A stretch of DNA of 57,082 bases from Pseudomonadota bacterium (GCA_023444445.1 JAEXMK010000083.1:1-57082); one strand, 5' to 3'; shown: positions 33,693-42,713, counted from the stretch's first letter. Made by a program: numbers and translations. The notes: generated from the letters alone by a model not told the origin.

Positions 33693-34259
33693 GCACGCCG
33701 TGGCATTCTGATCGGGGTCGGCTACGGATGCTAAAAACGGGGTGATATTGCGCGTCCACCATAAGCGAAACCGGGAAAGCGGGTGATGTCACGTTGCTCG
33801 CTACCCGCTGCCTTATATCGGCGATACGCTGTTTATACGGAAAAGATCACCGATGCGCCGCACTTTCCGATCGTGCCCGGGCTCAACCCCGACGTCGATC
33901 CGCGTCCCGCTTTCGGTGACAACGACTACGCCAGCAGGACCAGTCGGCAGGCGGCGCGCTCACGCGGGATCATCTCGGTCATTCGAAGTTCGGCTGGATC
34001 GGCGACGCCATCAGTTTCGGCGCAGTTGAGGTTACGGTGAAGGAAATGACAAAACGCGGGGGCATGCCGCTTATCGCCCAGCCAGAGCGGCAGGAGCTGC
34101 CGGAAATCCTCCGGGGTGCTGAAAAATGCCAATTCCGCGCGTTGCATTTATTGTGATCCCAAGGCAATAGGCCGTATTGAGATCGGCTCTGTTAGGGAAA
34201 AGCTCGTCGGGTAGCCAGTTGGTTGCTGTTACGAGGGTCACAGCTTTCGAAATGTTTTT
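33693..34259. other. Gene-poor stretch with possible decayed coding sequence
   Basis: 567 bases with no intact gene. Short plus-strand stretches such as TDAPHFPIVPGLNP (near 33860) and GAVEVTVKEMTKRGGMPLIA (near 34030) look like protein remnants but lie in different frames and could not be assigned. No repeat or RNA gene was seen. Confidence 0.4.
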
Positions 34260-35042
34260 CTAAACGCCCTCCCCGGCGACAGACGCGTAGGCCAGTGCCA
34301 GCCCGCCACCGCCGAGGACGTTCCCAATCGTCGATGCGATGATGTTGGCAATGACGGCATATCCGGTGATGCCCGAGGACGTGTCGGAAACGAGATAGGC
34401 ATAAGGCATCAGAAACATATTGGCGACAGAGTGCTCAAGCCCGAGAGTGACGAAGGCTGTGACTGGCAGCAAAAGTCCCGCCAGCTTTCCCTCTGTTGTT
34501 TTGCCGCTGGCCGCTAGCCAGACGGCAAGGCACACGAGGAAGTTGGCGAGGACGCCGCTTACGATAGTGGCGATGAAGGTTTTTTCGCCTTTGACCGTTC
34601 CCAGTTCCACCAGCGCCGCACCAACTTTCCCATCGCCGGAACTATGAAGGTCTGCACCAAGCGCGACCACAACCAGCAGCAGGGAGCCGCAAAGATTGGC
34701 GACATAGGCGAGCGCGAGCGCGGCTGTCGCCTCCTTCCCGCGAATACGGCCAAGTGCGCAGGCGCCGATCATAAGTGTGTTGCCCGTGAATAATTCCGCT
34801 CCGGCTAATAGAACGGCGGCCAGGCCAAGCGTGAATACCACGCCCGCAAGGAGTTGGGCCACGCCGAAGGGCAAAACGGAGGCTCCGGCAAGAACGGTGA
34901 TTGAAAAAAGCCCTGCGAGCCCGATGTAGACACCGGCAAGGATGCCAAGCGTGATTATCGTTCTCCCTGGCATGCTGGCCTTATCCCGCATGGTCCCAAA
35001 GACGTCGTCTGTCAGCTCGGCTGGCGCAGGAAAGGATGTCAT
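34260..35042 (-). CDS. Formate/nitrite transporter (FNT) family channel
   Basis: 260 residues, six membrane segments, pentameric FNT family (FocA/NirC). Conserved LLAGAELFTGNTLMIG corresponds to the FNT signature with the Thr-containing omega loop, and TLGLEHSVANMFLMPYAYL holds the central His. Moves formate, nitrite or hydrosulfide across the inner membrane. Its start overlaps the end of the YdeP-like oxidoreductase gene by ATGA, so the two are translationally coupled and formate-related chemistry is suggested, though not proven. Confidence 0.92.
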   Translation of the reverse strand: MTSFPAPAELTDDVFGTMRDKASMPGRTIITLGILAGVYIGLAGLFSITVLAGASVLPFGVAQLLAGVVFTLGLAAVLLAGAELFTGNTLMIGACALGRIRGKEATAALALAYVANLCGSLLLVVVALGADLHSSGDGKVGAALVELGTVKGEKTFIATIVSGVLANFLVCLAVWLAASGKTTEGKLAGLLLPVTAFVTLGLEHSVANMFLMPYAYLVSDTSSGITGYAVIANIIASTIGNVLGGGGLALAYASVAGEGV

Positions 35043-37321
35043 GGGCCGAGAACCCTCACCGGAATTGATTTCGCCGCCGGGGTCTTGGCGTCTTTTTCAT
35101 GATGCGAGAGCGGAATGAGGACATTGCATTCCGGGAAGTAGGAAGCGCAGGTTCCTGACGGAATGTCGTAGTCGATCACCTGGAGATTACGGATCACCCT
35201 TGCAATTCCATCATCAGCAACTGTCTGAAGCCCGATAAATGCGTTTTCCTCGATGCCCAGTCGGATACGGTCGTCACGGTTCATCATCACGATCATCCGC
35301 GACTTGTGTATACCGCGAAGACGGTCATCATATCCGTAAACCGTAGTGTTGAACTGATCGTTGGAGCGCAGGGTTATCAACCGAAGGACCTCGTTATCCT
35401 CATCGCTAGGGAAACCCGCAAACAGCGAATGGGGCAGCTTGAAATTTGCTTTCCCCGTTTCGGTTTCCCACTCACGATGACGCGCCGCGACAGGACGCGG
35501 AAATCCGCCCGGCGTATCGAGCCTGCGGTTGAAATCCCTGAACATGTCGGGATAGGTCGCCTCTATCGCATCTCTGACGAGGGCATAGTTTCCGACCCAT
35601 TCCGCCCACGGAACGGCGGGATTTGGCGGGAGTGAATGCCTGGCAATTTCCGCCACAATGCGAGGTTCGGAGAGAAGTGTATTGGCAGCCGGTCTGTATT
35701 TGCCGCGCGATGCATGGATGCAGGTGGTTGAATCCTCCATCGTCACGATTTGCTGGCCGCTTGCCTGCTCGTCGATTTCAGAGCGTACCAGAGTGGGCAA
35801 GATATATGTCGTACCGGCTGTGACGATATGCGATCGATTGAGCTTTGTTGCGATCTGCACGAAAAGATCGAGGCCGCGCCATTTTTCTTCCATCAGTCCG
35901 CGTTCAGGAACTGCCCGAACGAAGTTGCCGCCCAGCCCGATAAAGGCGCTGATATTACCCGCAACAATCTCCTCACAGGCTTCTACCGTGTTCAACCCGT
36001 CATCGCGCGGTGGCTCGAATCCGTAGAGTTCGGCAAGCCGATCAAGCGGTACGAGGGCGGTTTTTTCGGCGATGCCGACCGTGCGCTGCCCCTGCACATT
36101 CGAGTGGCCGCGCACTGGACAGATGCCGCTGCCCTGGCGTCCGATATTGCCGCGCATCAACAGAAGATTGATCAGCATCTGGACGTTGGAAACGCCGTAG
36201 CGGTGCTGAGTGAGCCCCATCCCGTAGATGGCGATGACGGATTTTGCCTTTGCATATGTCCGTGCGGCCGCCTCAATTGCCGTTTTTGGCAGGCCGGAAA
36301 TCCGGGTTATGTCCTCCCACGGCGTGGAGCGGACCATCGCCGCAAAGGCGTCGAAACCGGATGTATGAGATGAGATGAAGTCTATATCGAGTACGCGCGC
36401 ACGGCCCGCCATCTCGGCGTCGGAATCCCACTCCAGCAGGAACTTTGCCATGCCCATCATGACGGCGATATCGCCTCCTGCGCTGACCTGGTAATATTGC
36501 GTGGCGATCTGTGTTGGTTTGCCGGCCAGCATCTGGGACGGCCGTTGCGGATTGGTGAACTCCTCCCAGCCCCTTTCGCGCAAGGGGTTGAACACGATAA
36601 TAGGCACATCGCGTTCGCGAACCGCCTGAAGGGAATGCAGCAGGCGAGGGGCATTCGTCCCAACATTCTGGCCGAAGGACAGGATGCAGTCGGTGTGATC
36701 GTAATCTTCAAGAAGAACGGTTCCGACCGCGGTTCCGATACTCTCCGGCAATGCCACTGACGTCGTCTCGTGGCACATGTTCGAACTATCGGGCAGGTTG
36801 TTGTTGCCATACATGCGTGCAAGGAGCTGATACATATAGGATGTTTCAAGCGACGCGCGCCCGGAGGCGTAAAAGACAACGGACTTGCGGTCGTAAACCT
36901 TCAGTCTCGCGCCGATGTCCGCAAACGCCTCCTCCCAGCTGACAGGCAGGAAATGGTCACTGGCAGCGTCATAGCGCATTGGATGCGTGAGGCGTCCGGC
37001 GTTTTCGAGATCGAAGTCCGGCCATTCCAGCAACTCCCTCACGGTGTGCTTCGCGAAAAACTCCGGATCGGCTCGCTTGGAAGTCAAATCCCAGAAGGTG
37101 GCCTTGGCGCCGTTTTCACAGAACTCGCCAAAATGAGGTTTCCCCGGCTTTGCCCATGCGCAACTTGTGCACATATAGCCACCGGTTTTGTTGTGGTCGG
37201 TCAGAAGGCCCGGCACGGTTTTGACCGCGTGCTGTGGTATGACGTTTTTGACAAGTGACTTGACTGATCCCCAGCCACCCGTTGGCGCCTCATATTTGTG
37301 GTAGCGAACTGTCGGCTTCAC
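35039..37321 (-). CDS. FdhF/YdeP family molybdopterin oxidoreductase
   Basis: 760 residues from the GTG at 37321, which has AGGAG (37328-37332) 6 bases upstream; the frame is open to 37492 but that would overlap the preceding small gene by about 150 bases. Early cysteine cluster CTSCAWAKPGKPHFGEFC is typical of this group's iron-sulfur site. Molybdopterin binding segments include FYASGRASLETSYMYQLLAR, SNMCHETTSVALPESIG and LLLMRGNIGRQGSGICPVRG, and a C-terminal dinucleotide domain ends the protein. Related to formate dehydrogenases, but YdeP-like members have no proven substrate; E. coli YdeP is linked to acid resistance. The partner channel gene overlaps downstream. Confidence 0.9.
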   Translation of the reverse strand: MKPTVRYHKYEAPTGGWGSVKSLVKNVIPQHAVKTVPGLLTDHNKTGGYMCTSCAWAKPGKPHFGEFCENGAKATFWDLTSKRADPEFFAKHTVRELLEWPDFDLENAGRLTHPMRYDAASDHFLPVSWEEAFADIGARLKVYDRKSVVFYASGRASLETSYMYQLLARMYGNNNLPDSSNMCHETTSVALPESIGTAVGTVLLEDYDHTDCILSFGQNVGTNAPRLLHSLQAVRERDVPIIVFNPLRERGWEEFTNPQRPSQMLAGKPTQIATQYYQVSAGGDIAVMMGMAKFLLEWDSDAEMAGRARVLDIDFISSHTSGFDAFAAMVRSTPWEDITRISGLPKTAIEAAARTYAKAKSVIAIYGMGLTQHRYGVSNVQMLINLLLMRGNIGRQGSGICPVRGHSNVQGQRTVGIAEKTALVPLDRLAELYGFEPPRDDGLNTVEACEEIVAGNISAFIGLGGNFVRAVPERGLMEEKWRGLDLFVQIATKLNRSHIVTAGTTYILPTLVRSEIDEQASGQQIVTMEDSTTCIHASRGKYRPAANTLLSEPRIVAEIARHSLPPNPAVPWAEWVGNYALVRDAIEATYPDMFRDFNRRLDTPGGFPRPVAARHREWETETGKANFKLPHSLFAGFPSDEDNEVLRLITLRSNDQFNTTVYGYDDRLRGIHKSRMIVMMNRDDRIRLGIEENAFIGLQTVADDGIARVIRNLQVIDYDIPSGTCASYFPECNVLIPLSHHEKDAKTPAAKSIPVRVLGP

Positions 37322-37343
37322 GACGATCTCCTGTTGTTCGGCA

Positions 37344-37601
37344 TCACTTTTTGCGCGCCAGATTGAGAAACGCTTCGGAAGCCCTGACCAGATCTTGCTG
37401 TGGAACGTCGGCGCGGACGATTTTCCCTCGCTCGATGCCGCCCTTTTCACCGTCTTCCGGCGTGTGGCCAGCGTTTTTTTCGGCGGTATCATCGTAGGTC
37501 TTGACTTCTATAATGCGGCGATCAACCCCGATTTCCTGCAAATATGCGATAGCGCATCTTGCGCCTTCCTCATGTTCGAAGAGCCCAGTAACGATAGGCA
37601 T
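37344..37601 (-). CDS. Small hypothetical protein
   Basis: 85 residues. MPIVTGLFEHEEGARCAIAY followed by LQEIGVDRRIIEVKTYDD resembles the beta-alpha-beta start of general-stress-type small domains, and a charged linker DGEKGGIERGKIV follows. AAAGGA is placed 8 bases before the ATG. First gene of a minus-strand operon with the YdeP-like oxidoreductase and FNT channel. Promoter candidate at 37637-37661. Function unknown. Confidence 0.75.
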   Translation of the reverse strand: MPIVTGLFEHEEGARCAIAYLQEIGVDRRIIEVKTYDDTAEKNAGHTPEDGEKGGIERGKIVRADVPQQDLVRASEAFLNLARKK

Positions 37602-37636
37602 CGTGTCGTCCTTTCTCGGTTCCCAGTCTCATGGTC

Positions 37637-37661
37637 AACCACGCGCGCGCCGCATCGTTCC
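37637..37661 (-). promoter_or_regulatory. EcfG-like promoter, minus strand
   Basis: On the minus strand GGAAC (37661-37657), 16-base spacer, GGTT (37640-37637). This is the alphaproteobacterial general stress sigma factor consensus GGAAC-N16/17-CGTT with one mismatch. About 36 bases before the small hypothetical gene. Confidence 0.55.
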
Positions 37662-37708
37662 TTCACATCGGGGATCACGAGTTGTTGTTTCGAATGTGAG
37701 TGAGTGGG

Positions 37709-37733
37709 GGAACGCATGCTTCCAACCGGAGTT
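37709..37733 (+). promoter_or_regulatory. EcfG-like promoter, plus strand
   Basis: GGAAC (37709-37713), 16-base spacer, AGTT (37730-37733), one mismatch from GGAAC-N16/17-CGTT. Located 39 bases before the ctaG-like start and divergent from the promoter at 37637. Confidence 0.5.
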
Positions 37734-37772
37734 AGGCCTTTGACTTGATTAATATGGCGGGGGCCTGACACG

Positions 37773-38522
37773 TTGACCGAAGCATCGGATCCGTATTGCG
37801 GACCAGCACCTGATATCGCCGACCTTGCCAATGCATGGAACCTTGACCCGGTTCTGATCGCAGGAATTGCGCTTGTGGCATTGTGGCTATTTACGACCGG
37901 TGCTCGAAACACCCAGATCATTCCGCGCGTAGCCATAATTCTTCTGCTCATTCTCGCATTCGTATCGCCGCTCTGCGCGCTGACCACAGCTCTTTTTTCC
38001 GCAAGGGTTTTCCACCATTTCATATTGATCGCTTTCGTGGCCCCGCTGATAGCGCTGAGCCTCGAGGCAAGATCGGGCCTCCGCCCAGACTGGCTCTCGC
38101 GCTTTCCGGAAGCAGCTTTTCTCGCCCATACGATCGCTTACTGGGCATGGCATTTGCCGCCGGGCTATTCTTTTGCGCTTTTCGGTACGCTCAACTATTG
38201 GATGATGCAGCTTACCCTCATCGCCACCGCCGTCTGGCTCTGGTGGTCGATGCTGGTTGTGGCGAGGCCCATTATGCGCATCTCGTTGGCGCTCGCCACG
38301 ATGGCGCAAATGGGCTTTCTCGCGGCAATCCTCACCTTCGCGCCCTATCCGCTTTTTTCGGAACATCTGTTGACGACGCAGGCCTATGGGCTGACGCCGC
38401 TTGAGGACCAACAGCTTTCGGGCCTCATCATGTGGACATTGGGGCTGGTTCCCTACCTCGTGGTCGCGCTCACCGCCGTCAGCGAGACGCTGCGTCGTAA
38501 TACAACGCGGGAGGGTGAATGA
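37773..38522 (+). CDS. ctaG: Cytochrome c oxidase assembly factor CtaG (caa3 type)
   Basis: 249 residues from a TTG at 37773; no better in-frame start is available. Seven or so membrane segments: VLIAGIALVALWLF, VAIILLLILAFVSPLCALTT, and conserved His-containing FSARVFHHFILIAFVAPLIA, HTIAYWAWHLPPGYSFAL and DQQLSGLIMWTLGLVPYLVV. Matches the Caa3_CtaG family needed for copper insertion or assembly of caa3 oxidases. The oxidase genes are just downstream. The stop overlaps the next start by ATGA. Confidence 0.85.
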   Translation: MTEASDPYCGPAPDIADLANAWNLDPVLIAGIALVALWLFTTGARNTQIIPRVAIILLLILAFVSPLCALTTALFSARVFHHFILIAFVAPLIALSLEARSGLRPDWLSRFPEAAFLAHTIAYWAWHLPPGYSFALFGTLNYWMMQLTLIATAVWLWWSMLVVARPIMRISLALATMAQMGFLAAILTFAPYPLFSEHLLTTQAYGLTPLEDQQLSGLIMWTLGLVPYLVVALTAVSETLRRNTTREGE

Positions 38523-39019
38523 TCGCGCTTGTGAAGTTCATCCACTTCATGGCTATCTCGATCTGGGTCTCGGGGCTTATCAGCCTGCCCAGCCTCTACG
38601 TGCAACGCGCTCGCGTTCAAAACGATGACGATCGTTTTCGTTTGCAGAAGATAGTCCGCTTTTCCTACGTGAAAATCCTGTCACCCGCCGCTTTCATAGC
38701 GGTTGCATCCGGTACGACGCTTATCTTTCTGCAGTCCACCTATCTGTCATGGTTTAGCGCGAAACTGGTTCTCGTCGCTGGTCTTGTGCTCATCCATGTT
38801 CTGACAGGACTTGTCATTATCCGCCTTTTCGATGAAGGCGAGGTCTATCCGCCGTGGCGGTTCGTCACGGTCACAGCACTCAGCATCATCATCTCCGTCG
38901 GGATCGTCTACTTGGCGTTGGCAAAACCAGAGATACCCGCGCTGCTACCGGAGTGGGTCTTAGAGCCGGGAGCGCTCAAGCGCATCCTCGATCCACTCAT
39001 TCCTTGGAAGACACCATGA
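38519..39019 (+). CDS. CopD-like/DUF2269-type integral membrane protein
   Basis: 166 residues with four predicted membrane helices. KFIHFMAISIWVSGLISLPS carries the His in helix 1 seen in CopD/HemJ-like proteins, and LVLVAGLVLIHVLTGLVIIR carries another His in helix 3. Such four-helix proteins may bind heme or copper. Overlaps ctaG by ATGA, so it is probably part of oxidase assembly. Its 3' end overlaps the opposing DUF2231 gene by 23 bases. Confidence 0.75.
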   Translation: MIALVKFIHFMAISIWVSGLISLPSLYVQRARVQNDDDRFRLQKIVRFSYVKILSPAAFIAVASGTTLIFLQSTYLSWFSAKLVLVAGLVLIHVLTGLVIIRLFDEGEVYPPWRFVTVTALSIIISVGIVYLALAKPEIPALLPEWVLEPGALKRILDPLIPWKTP

Positions 39020-39494
39020 GGCCGATGCCGTGATCGAATATCAGCTTCCCGCCATGCCAGCCGGCGAGCGCCGTCAGTGCCGAAGCAAGGAGCGACAAGC
39101 CGAGCCCGTGCGGCAGAATGTCGATCAGGCCAAATGCCCGTCCGCCCCAATTGGCACCCGCCACGGAAATGAGCGCGATTGCTGCCACGCCGTGCGCCCA
39201 GCTTGCCACCCGCGCGCGGATGCCGGCGACCAGAAGCAGTTCCGCCGTTCCGATGACGCCGGCTGCAACGCCGCTGAAAAACGCGCCGCCGGACGCCCAT
39301 ATGCCGGCGCGAACCCAGAACTCGTCTGCCGACCACCAATAGAGGAGATCGCAGGCCAGTGTGGTGATGACGAGCGCGATTGGAAAGTGGACGGTCATCG
39401 CATGCAAGGGGTGGCCAGCAACGGCAATGGCAGAGTCCGTCGTCTTTTCCTCCACCTTGGAGATAACCGGATTGGGCTCGTCGCTTTTTTCCAT
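38997..39494 (-). CDS. DUF2231 family membrane protein
   Basis: 165 residues. The GHPLHAMTVHFPIALVIT motif with two His in the first helix is typical of DUF2231. Three further helices follow (GGAFFSGVAAGVIGTAELLL, GVAAIALISVAGANWGG, LGLSLLASALTALAGW). Predicted inner-membrane protein, perhaps heme or redox linked; function unproven. It lies on the opposite strand inside the ctaG-cox gene group and has its own EcfG-like promoter at 39518-39543. Confidence 0.85.
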   Translation of the reverse strand: MEKSDEPNPVISKVEEKTTDSAIAVAGHPLHAMTVHFPIALVITTLACDLLYWWSADEFWVRAGIWASGGAFFSGVAAGVIGTAELLLVAGIRARVASWAHGVAAIALISVAGANWGGRAFGLIDILPHGLGLSLLASALTALAGWHGGKLIFDHGIGLMVSSKE

Positions 39495-39517
39495 CGAGGT
39501 TTTCCTTTTTCATCGCT

Positions 39518-39543
39518 AACCCGTTTGAGAACGGTGAGGTTCC
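39518..39543 (-). promoter_or_regulatory. EcfG-like promoter of DUF2231 gene
   Basis: On the minus strand GGAAC (39543-39539), 17-base spacer, GGTT (39521-39518), one mismatch from the general stress consensus, 24 bases before the DUF2231 start. It overlaps the beginning of the coxB gene. Confidence 0.5.
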
Positions 39544-40214
39544 CGTCGATCGCATTCATGCTTTCGCTTTTGCTGGTGTCGGGATGCTCCGGCGATCTCT
39601 CGGTCCTGGAACCTGCCGGCCCCGCCAGTCACAAGGTCGCACTTCTGTGGTGGGTCATGTTTGGCGGGGCCTGCGCTATTTTCGTGCTGGTCGCCGTTCT
39701 TCTGGCGCTCGTCTTTTTCAGGCCGGCGATGATGGCGCGGATCAATTCGCGTCAGTGGCTGATAGGCGGCGGCATCGCTTTTCCCCTGCCGGTTTTGATG
39801 GCGCTGGTGGCGTTTTCGTTCATGCAGGGAGAATCCCTGCTTCCGCAATCTGCGAGCGATCCACTTCGCATCGGCGCCGTTTCCCGGATGTGGAATTGGG
39901 AGTTCGTGTATCAGACGCCTACCGGAACTGTCAGCAGTACCGACGTTCTGCATCTGCCGGTCGACCGGGACGTCGTCCTCGAGGTCAAAAGTGCCGATGT
40001 CATCCACAGCTTCTGGGTACCAAGACTTGGCGGAAAGATAGACGCTGTTCCGGGAATTTCCAACAGGATCGTCCTGCGGGCCGACCAGACAGGCGCATTT
40101 GGAGGTATCTGTTCCGAATATTGCGGTACCGGCCATGCCGGCATGAGTTTCCGCGTCGTCGCTTACGACGAGAGCGATTTTTCAAGGGTGATCGGGGAAT
40201 TGGGACAAAATTGA
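39525..40214 (+). CDS. coxB: Cytochrome c oxidase subunit II
   Basis: 229 residues from the TTG at 39525; GTG 39534 or ATG 39558 are alternatives, as no strong ribosome site distinguishes them. Lipoprotein-type signal ending LLLVSGC, two membrane helices (ALLWWVMFGGACAIFVLVAV; GGGIAFPLPVLMALVAFSF), then the periplasmic CuA domain with HLPVDRDVVLEVKSADVIHS and FWVPRLGGK. The CuA ligands are in GGICSEYCGTGHAGMSF (two Cys, His, Met) plus the His of VIHSFW. No cytochrome c domain is fused at the end, unlike some caa3 enzymes. Confidence 0.9.
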   Translation: MRTVRFPSIAFMLSLLLVSGCSGDLSVLEPAGPASHKVALLWWVMFGGACAIFVLVAVLLALVFFRPAMMARINSRQWLIGGGIAFPLPVLMALVAFSFMQGESLLPQSASDPLRIGAVSRMWNWEFVYQTPTGTVSSTDVLHLPVDRDVVLEVKSADVIHSFWVPRLGGKIDAVPGISNRIVLRADQTGAFGGICSEYCGTGHAGMSFRVVAYDESDFSRVIGELGQN

Positions 40215-42712
40215 TGGATGATGTGCGCACACCCAAGAGTCACTCGCCGATCGCGCTTCACCGCGAACTCAGTGACGTCTGGAGTTCTGGAACGGGGCTT
40301 CAGCGTCTCGCAGCGGTCAATCACACCGTCATAGGCAAACGCTTCATGGTGACGGCGCTGGTGTTCTTCGCGATCGGTGGTTTCCTCGGCATGCTCATCA
40401 GGACACAGCTGGCCACGGCGTCGAATGCCTTCATGGACGCCGAGCAATATGCGCAGGTCTTCACGATGCACGGCACGATCATGATGTTCCTGTTCGCCAT
40501 TCCTTTCTTTGAGGGACTTTCCATCTATGTCCTGCCAAAGCTCATAGGCGCCAGAGATCTCGCCTTTCCCCGCCTGTCCGCTTACGGTTACTGGTGTTAT
40601 CTCTTCGGCGGAGGAATGCTGGTTGTTGCTCTTTTGGGCGGCATTGCGCCAGCGGGCGGCTGGTTCATGTATACGCCGCTTTCATCCTCGCAATATAGTC
40701 CCGGGATCAACGCGGATATCTGGCTGCTTGGCATCACGTTCGTGGAAATTTCCGCCATCAGCGCGGCCATCGAAATCGTCGTGACGATCCTCAGGCTACG
40801 GGCGCCCGGCATGTCTCTGGACAGGATGCCTGTTTTTGCCTGGTACATGCTGGTCGTTGCGGCGATGATGCTGGTCGGGTTTCCGCCCTTGATCCTGGGT
40901 TCGATATTGCTGGAGGCGGAGCGAGCCTTCGATATTCCTTTTTTCGATCCGGAAAGGGGAGGCAGCCCGCTTCTGTGGCAACATCTCTTCTGGCTGTTCG
41001 GCCATCCCGAGGTTTACATCATCTTTCTGCCGGCCGCCGGGGCATTGTCGACCATCATTCCCGTTCTGGCGGGAGCCCGTCTGATTGGTTACAACATCAT
41101 CGTTGCCGCGCTGATTGCTATGGCGTTCCTGTCCTTCGGGCTATGGGTGCACCACATGTACACCGTCGGCATTCCCCATGTGGCGCTTTCATTTTTCTCA
41201 GCTGCCAGCGCGCTGGTCACTATCCCGACCGCAATTCAGATATTTGCCTGGCTCGGCACCCTCGCGCGCGGCAAGCCGACGATGAGCGTACCCATGCTTC
41301 ATGTCATGGGTTTTTTCTGCGTATTCATTATTGGCGGCCTGACGGGTGTCATGCTGGCCATGGTGCCGTTCGATCAGCAGGCGCATGATACCCATTTCGT
41401 GGTGGCTCATCTGCATTACGTCCTGGTCGGCGGGTTTCTGTTTCCGATGCTTGCCGGGCTCTATTATTGGGTGCCGCATATCAGCGGGCGTCAGCCAGTG
41501 CAGCATCTTTCCAAAGCCGCGTTCTGGATGATTTTTATCGGCTTCAATCTGACTTTCTTCATGATGCATCTGACCGGGCTTCTCGGCATGCCGCGCCGCA
41601 TTTTTTCTTATCCGGAGATCGCGCCATGGCAATGGCTCAATCTTCTCTCCTCGATCGGCAGCTTTATCATGGCGGCTGGCTTCATGCTTGTCGTGCTGGA
41701 TTTCGTTCTGCTGTTTCTTTACGGGCGCGCCTTCAGGCGCAATCCCTGGAATGCCGGCACGCTCGAATGGGCCATGCCGACACCACCGACCGCTTACGCT
41801 TTTGCTTCACAGCCCGAAGTGACTGCGCGGGCGGATGGGCTTCCCGTCAACCGGATTGCGGCCGAACTTGCCGCCGGCAAGGGCTATCTCGGCTTCGTGC
41901 GATCCAGAAAAATGGAAACGATGGGGACGGACGCAGTCACGGGCGCACCGCTGCAGATCGTCGTATTGCCAGGCCCGAGCTTTTTTCCCCTGCTGACGGC
42001 CGTTTCGACTGCCGCGTTCTTTATCGCGCTGCTTCTCAAAACCTACCCGGTCGCAATCGTCAGCCTCCTGCTAACAGCATGTCTCTTCATTTCATGGACG
42101 CCGAACGAGGATGCAAGACAGGAGCGGGGGCCGGTTGTCGCGCGTGGTGAGGAGCGTTTTCCCCTCCACTATGAGAGTGCGGATGCCCCGTCCGTTCTGG
42201 CGATGAAACTTGCCCTGATCGCGGACACTACACTTTTCGTGTCTCTGCTGTTTGGCGGGCTTTTCCTCTGGATTTCCGCCGGTGGTGAAAAGGTTGTCTG
42301 GCCGCAATCGATCTCGCTGCATGACGTTTTTCTGGTGAGCGGCTTTATAGCCGCTCTTTGCGGCGCCGCTGCCAGTCATTTCAGGATGACAAGCGTCATA
42401 TTACTCGTAAGCGCTATCGCCTACGCGACGGCGATTGCTTGCGGTCTATTCGTTCTGCGCCAGCAATATGGCGAGGTAAGCCAGGCAGTCCACGGCGTTT
42501 CGGTTGCCGTTAATGTCTATCTCGTATTGCATGGCTTTGTCGGCTTCATTCTTGCGGCATTCGGTTGCTGGCGCCTTTCAAAGGGCTACGTTTCCGACCG
42601 TCGCCGCAACGACCTGCGCATAGGGACCCTCTGGCACGCTCATTTTCTGGCGGCAACCGCCATTTCGTTTCTTTTCCTGCAAACACTGCAGGCGATGACG
42701 GAGGGTGGCTGA
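40214..42712 (+). CDS. Cytochrome c oxidase, fused subunits I and III
   Basis: 832 residues; starts by ATGA overlap with coxB. Subunit I (about 1-555): heme and copper ligands in FTMHGTIMMFLF, FWLFGHPEVYIIFLP (cross-linked His-Tyr, with Glu of the D channel), LWVHHMYTVG and HDTHFVVAHLHYVLVGG. Subunit III-like part (about 620-832), starting PSFFPLLTAVSTAAFF, with HFRMTSVILLVSAIA and LWHAHFLAATAISFLFLQ. The entry Asp is present (ARDLAFPRL), but the usual Asn after FPRL is Ser. The K-channel position (normally FKTPML) reads MSVPML without Lys. Confidence 0.92.
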   Translation: MDDVRTPKSHSPIALHRELSDVWSSGTGLQRLAAVNHTVIGKRFMVTALVFFAIGGFLGMLIRTQLATASNAFMDAEQYAQVFTMHGTIMMFLFAIPFFEGLSIYVLPKLIGARDLAFPRLSAYGYWCYLFGGGMLVVALLGGIAPAGGWFMYTPLSSSQYSPGINADIWLLGITFVEISAISAAIEIVVTILRLRAPGMSLDRMPVFAWYMLVVAAMMLVGFPPLILGSILLEAERAFDIPFFDPERGGSPLLWQHLFWLFGHPEVYIIFLPAAGALSTIIPVLAGARLIGYNIIVAALIAMAFLSFGLWVHHMYTVGIPHVALSFFSAASALVTIPTAIQIFAWLGTLARGKPTMSVPMLHVMGFFCVFIIGGLTGVMLAMVPFDQQAHDTHFVVAHLHYVLVGGFLFPMLAGLYYWVPHISGRQPVQHLSKAAFWMIFIGFNLTFFMMHLTGLLGMPRRIFSYPEIAPWQWLNLLSSIGSFIMAAGFMLVVLDFVLLFLYGRAFRRNPWNAGTLEWAMPTPPTAYAFASQPEVTARADGLPVNRIAAELAAGKGYLGFVRSRKMETMGTDAVTGAPLQIVVLPGPSFFPLLTAVSTAAFFIALLLKTYPVAIVSLLLTACLFISWTPNEDARQERGPVVARGEERFPLHYESADAPSVLAMKLALIADTTLFVSLLFGGLFLWISAGGEKVVWPQSISLHDVFLVSGFIAALCGAAASHFRMTSVILLVSAIAYATAIACGLFVLRQQYGEVSQAVHGVSVAVNVYLVLHGFVGFILAAFGCWRLSKGYVSDRRRNDLRIGTLWHAHFLAATAISFLFLQTLQAMTEGG

Positions 42713-42713
42713 T

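Noticed and set aside
37322..37492. Longer N-terminus of the YdeP-like protein
   Set aside because: Would overlap the 85-residue gene by about 150 bases; the GTG at 37321 has a good ribosome site and gives the family length.
39030..39524. Long N-terminal extension of the coxB frame
   Set aside because: Antisense to the DUF2231 gene; no membrane signal. The signal peptide and CuA protein start after 39525.
39584..40213. N-terminal extension of the fused oxidase subunit I frame
   Set aside because: Overlaps coxB out of frame; the ATG at 40214 overlaps the coxB stop and begins normal subunit I sequence.
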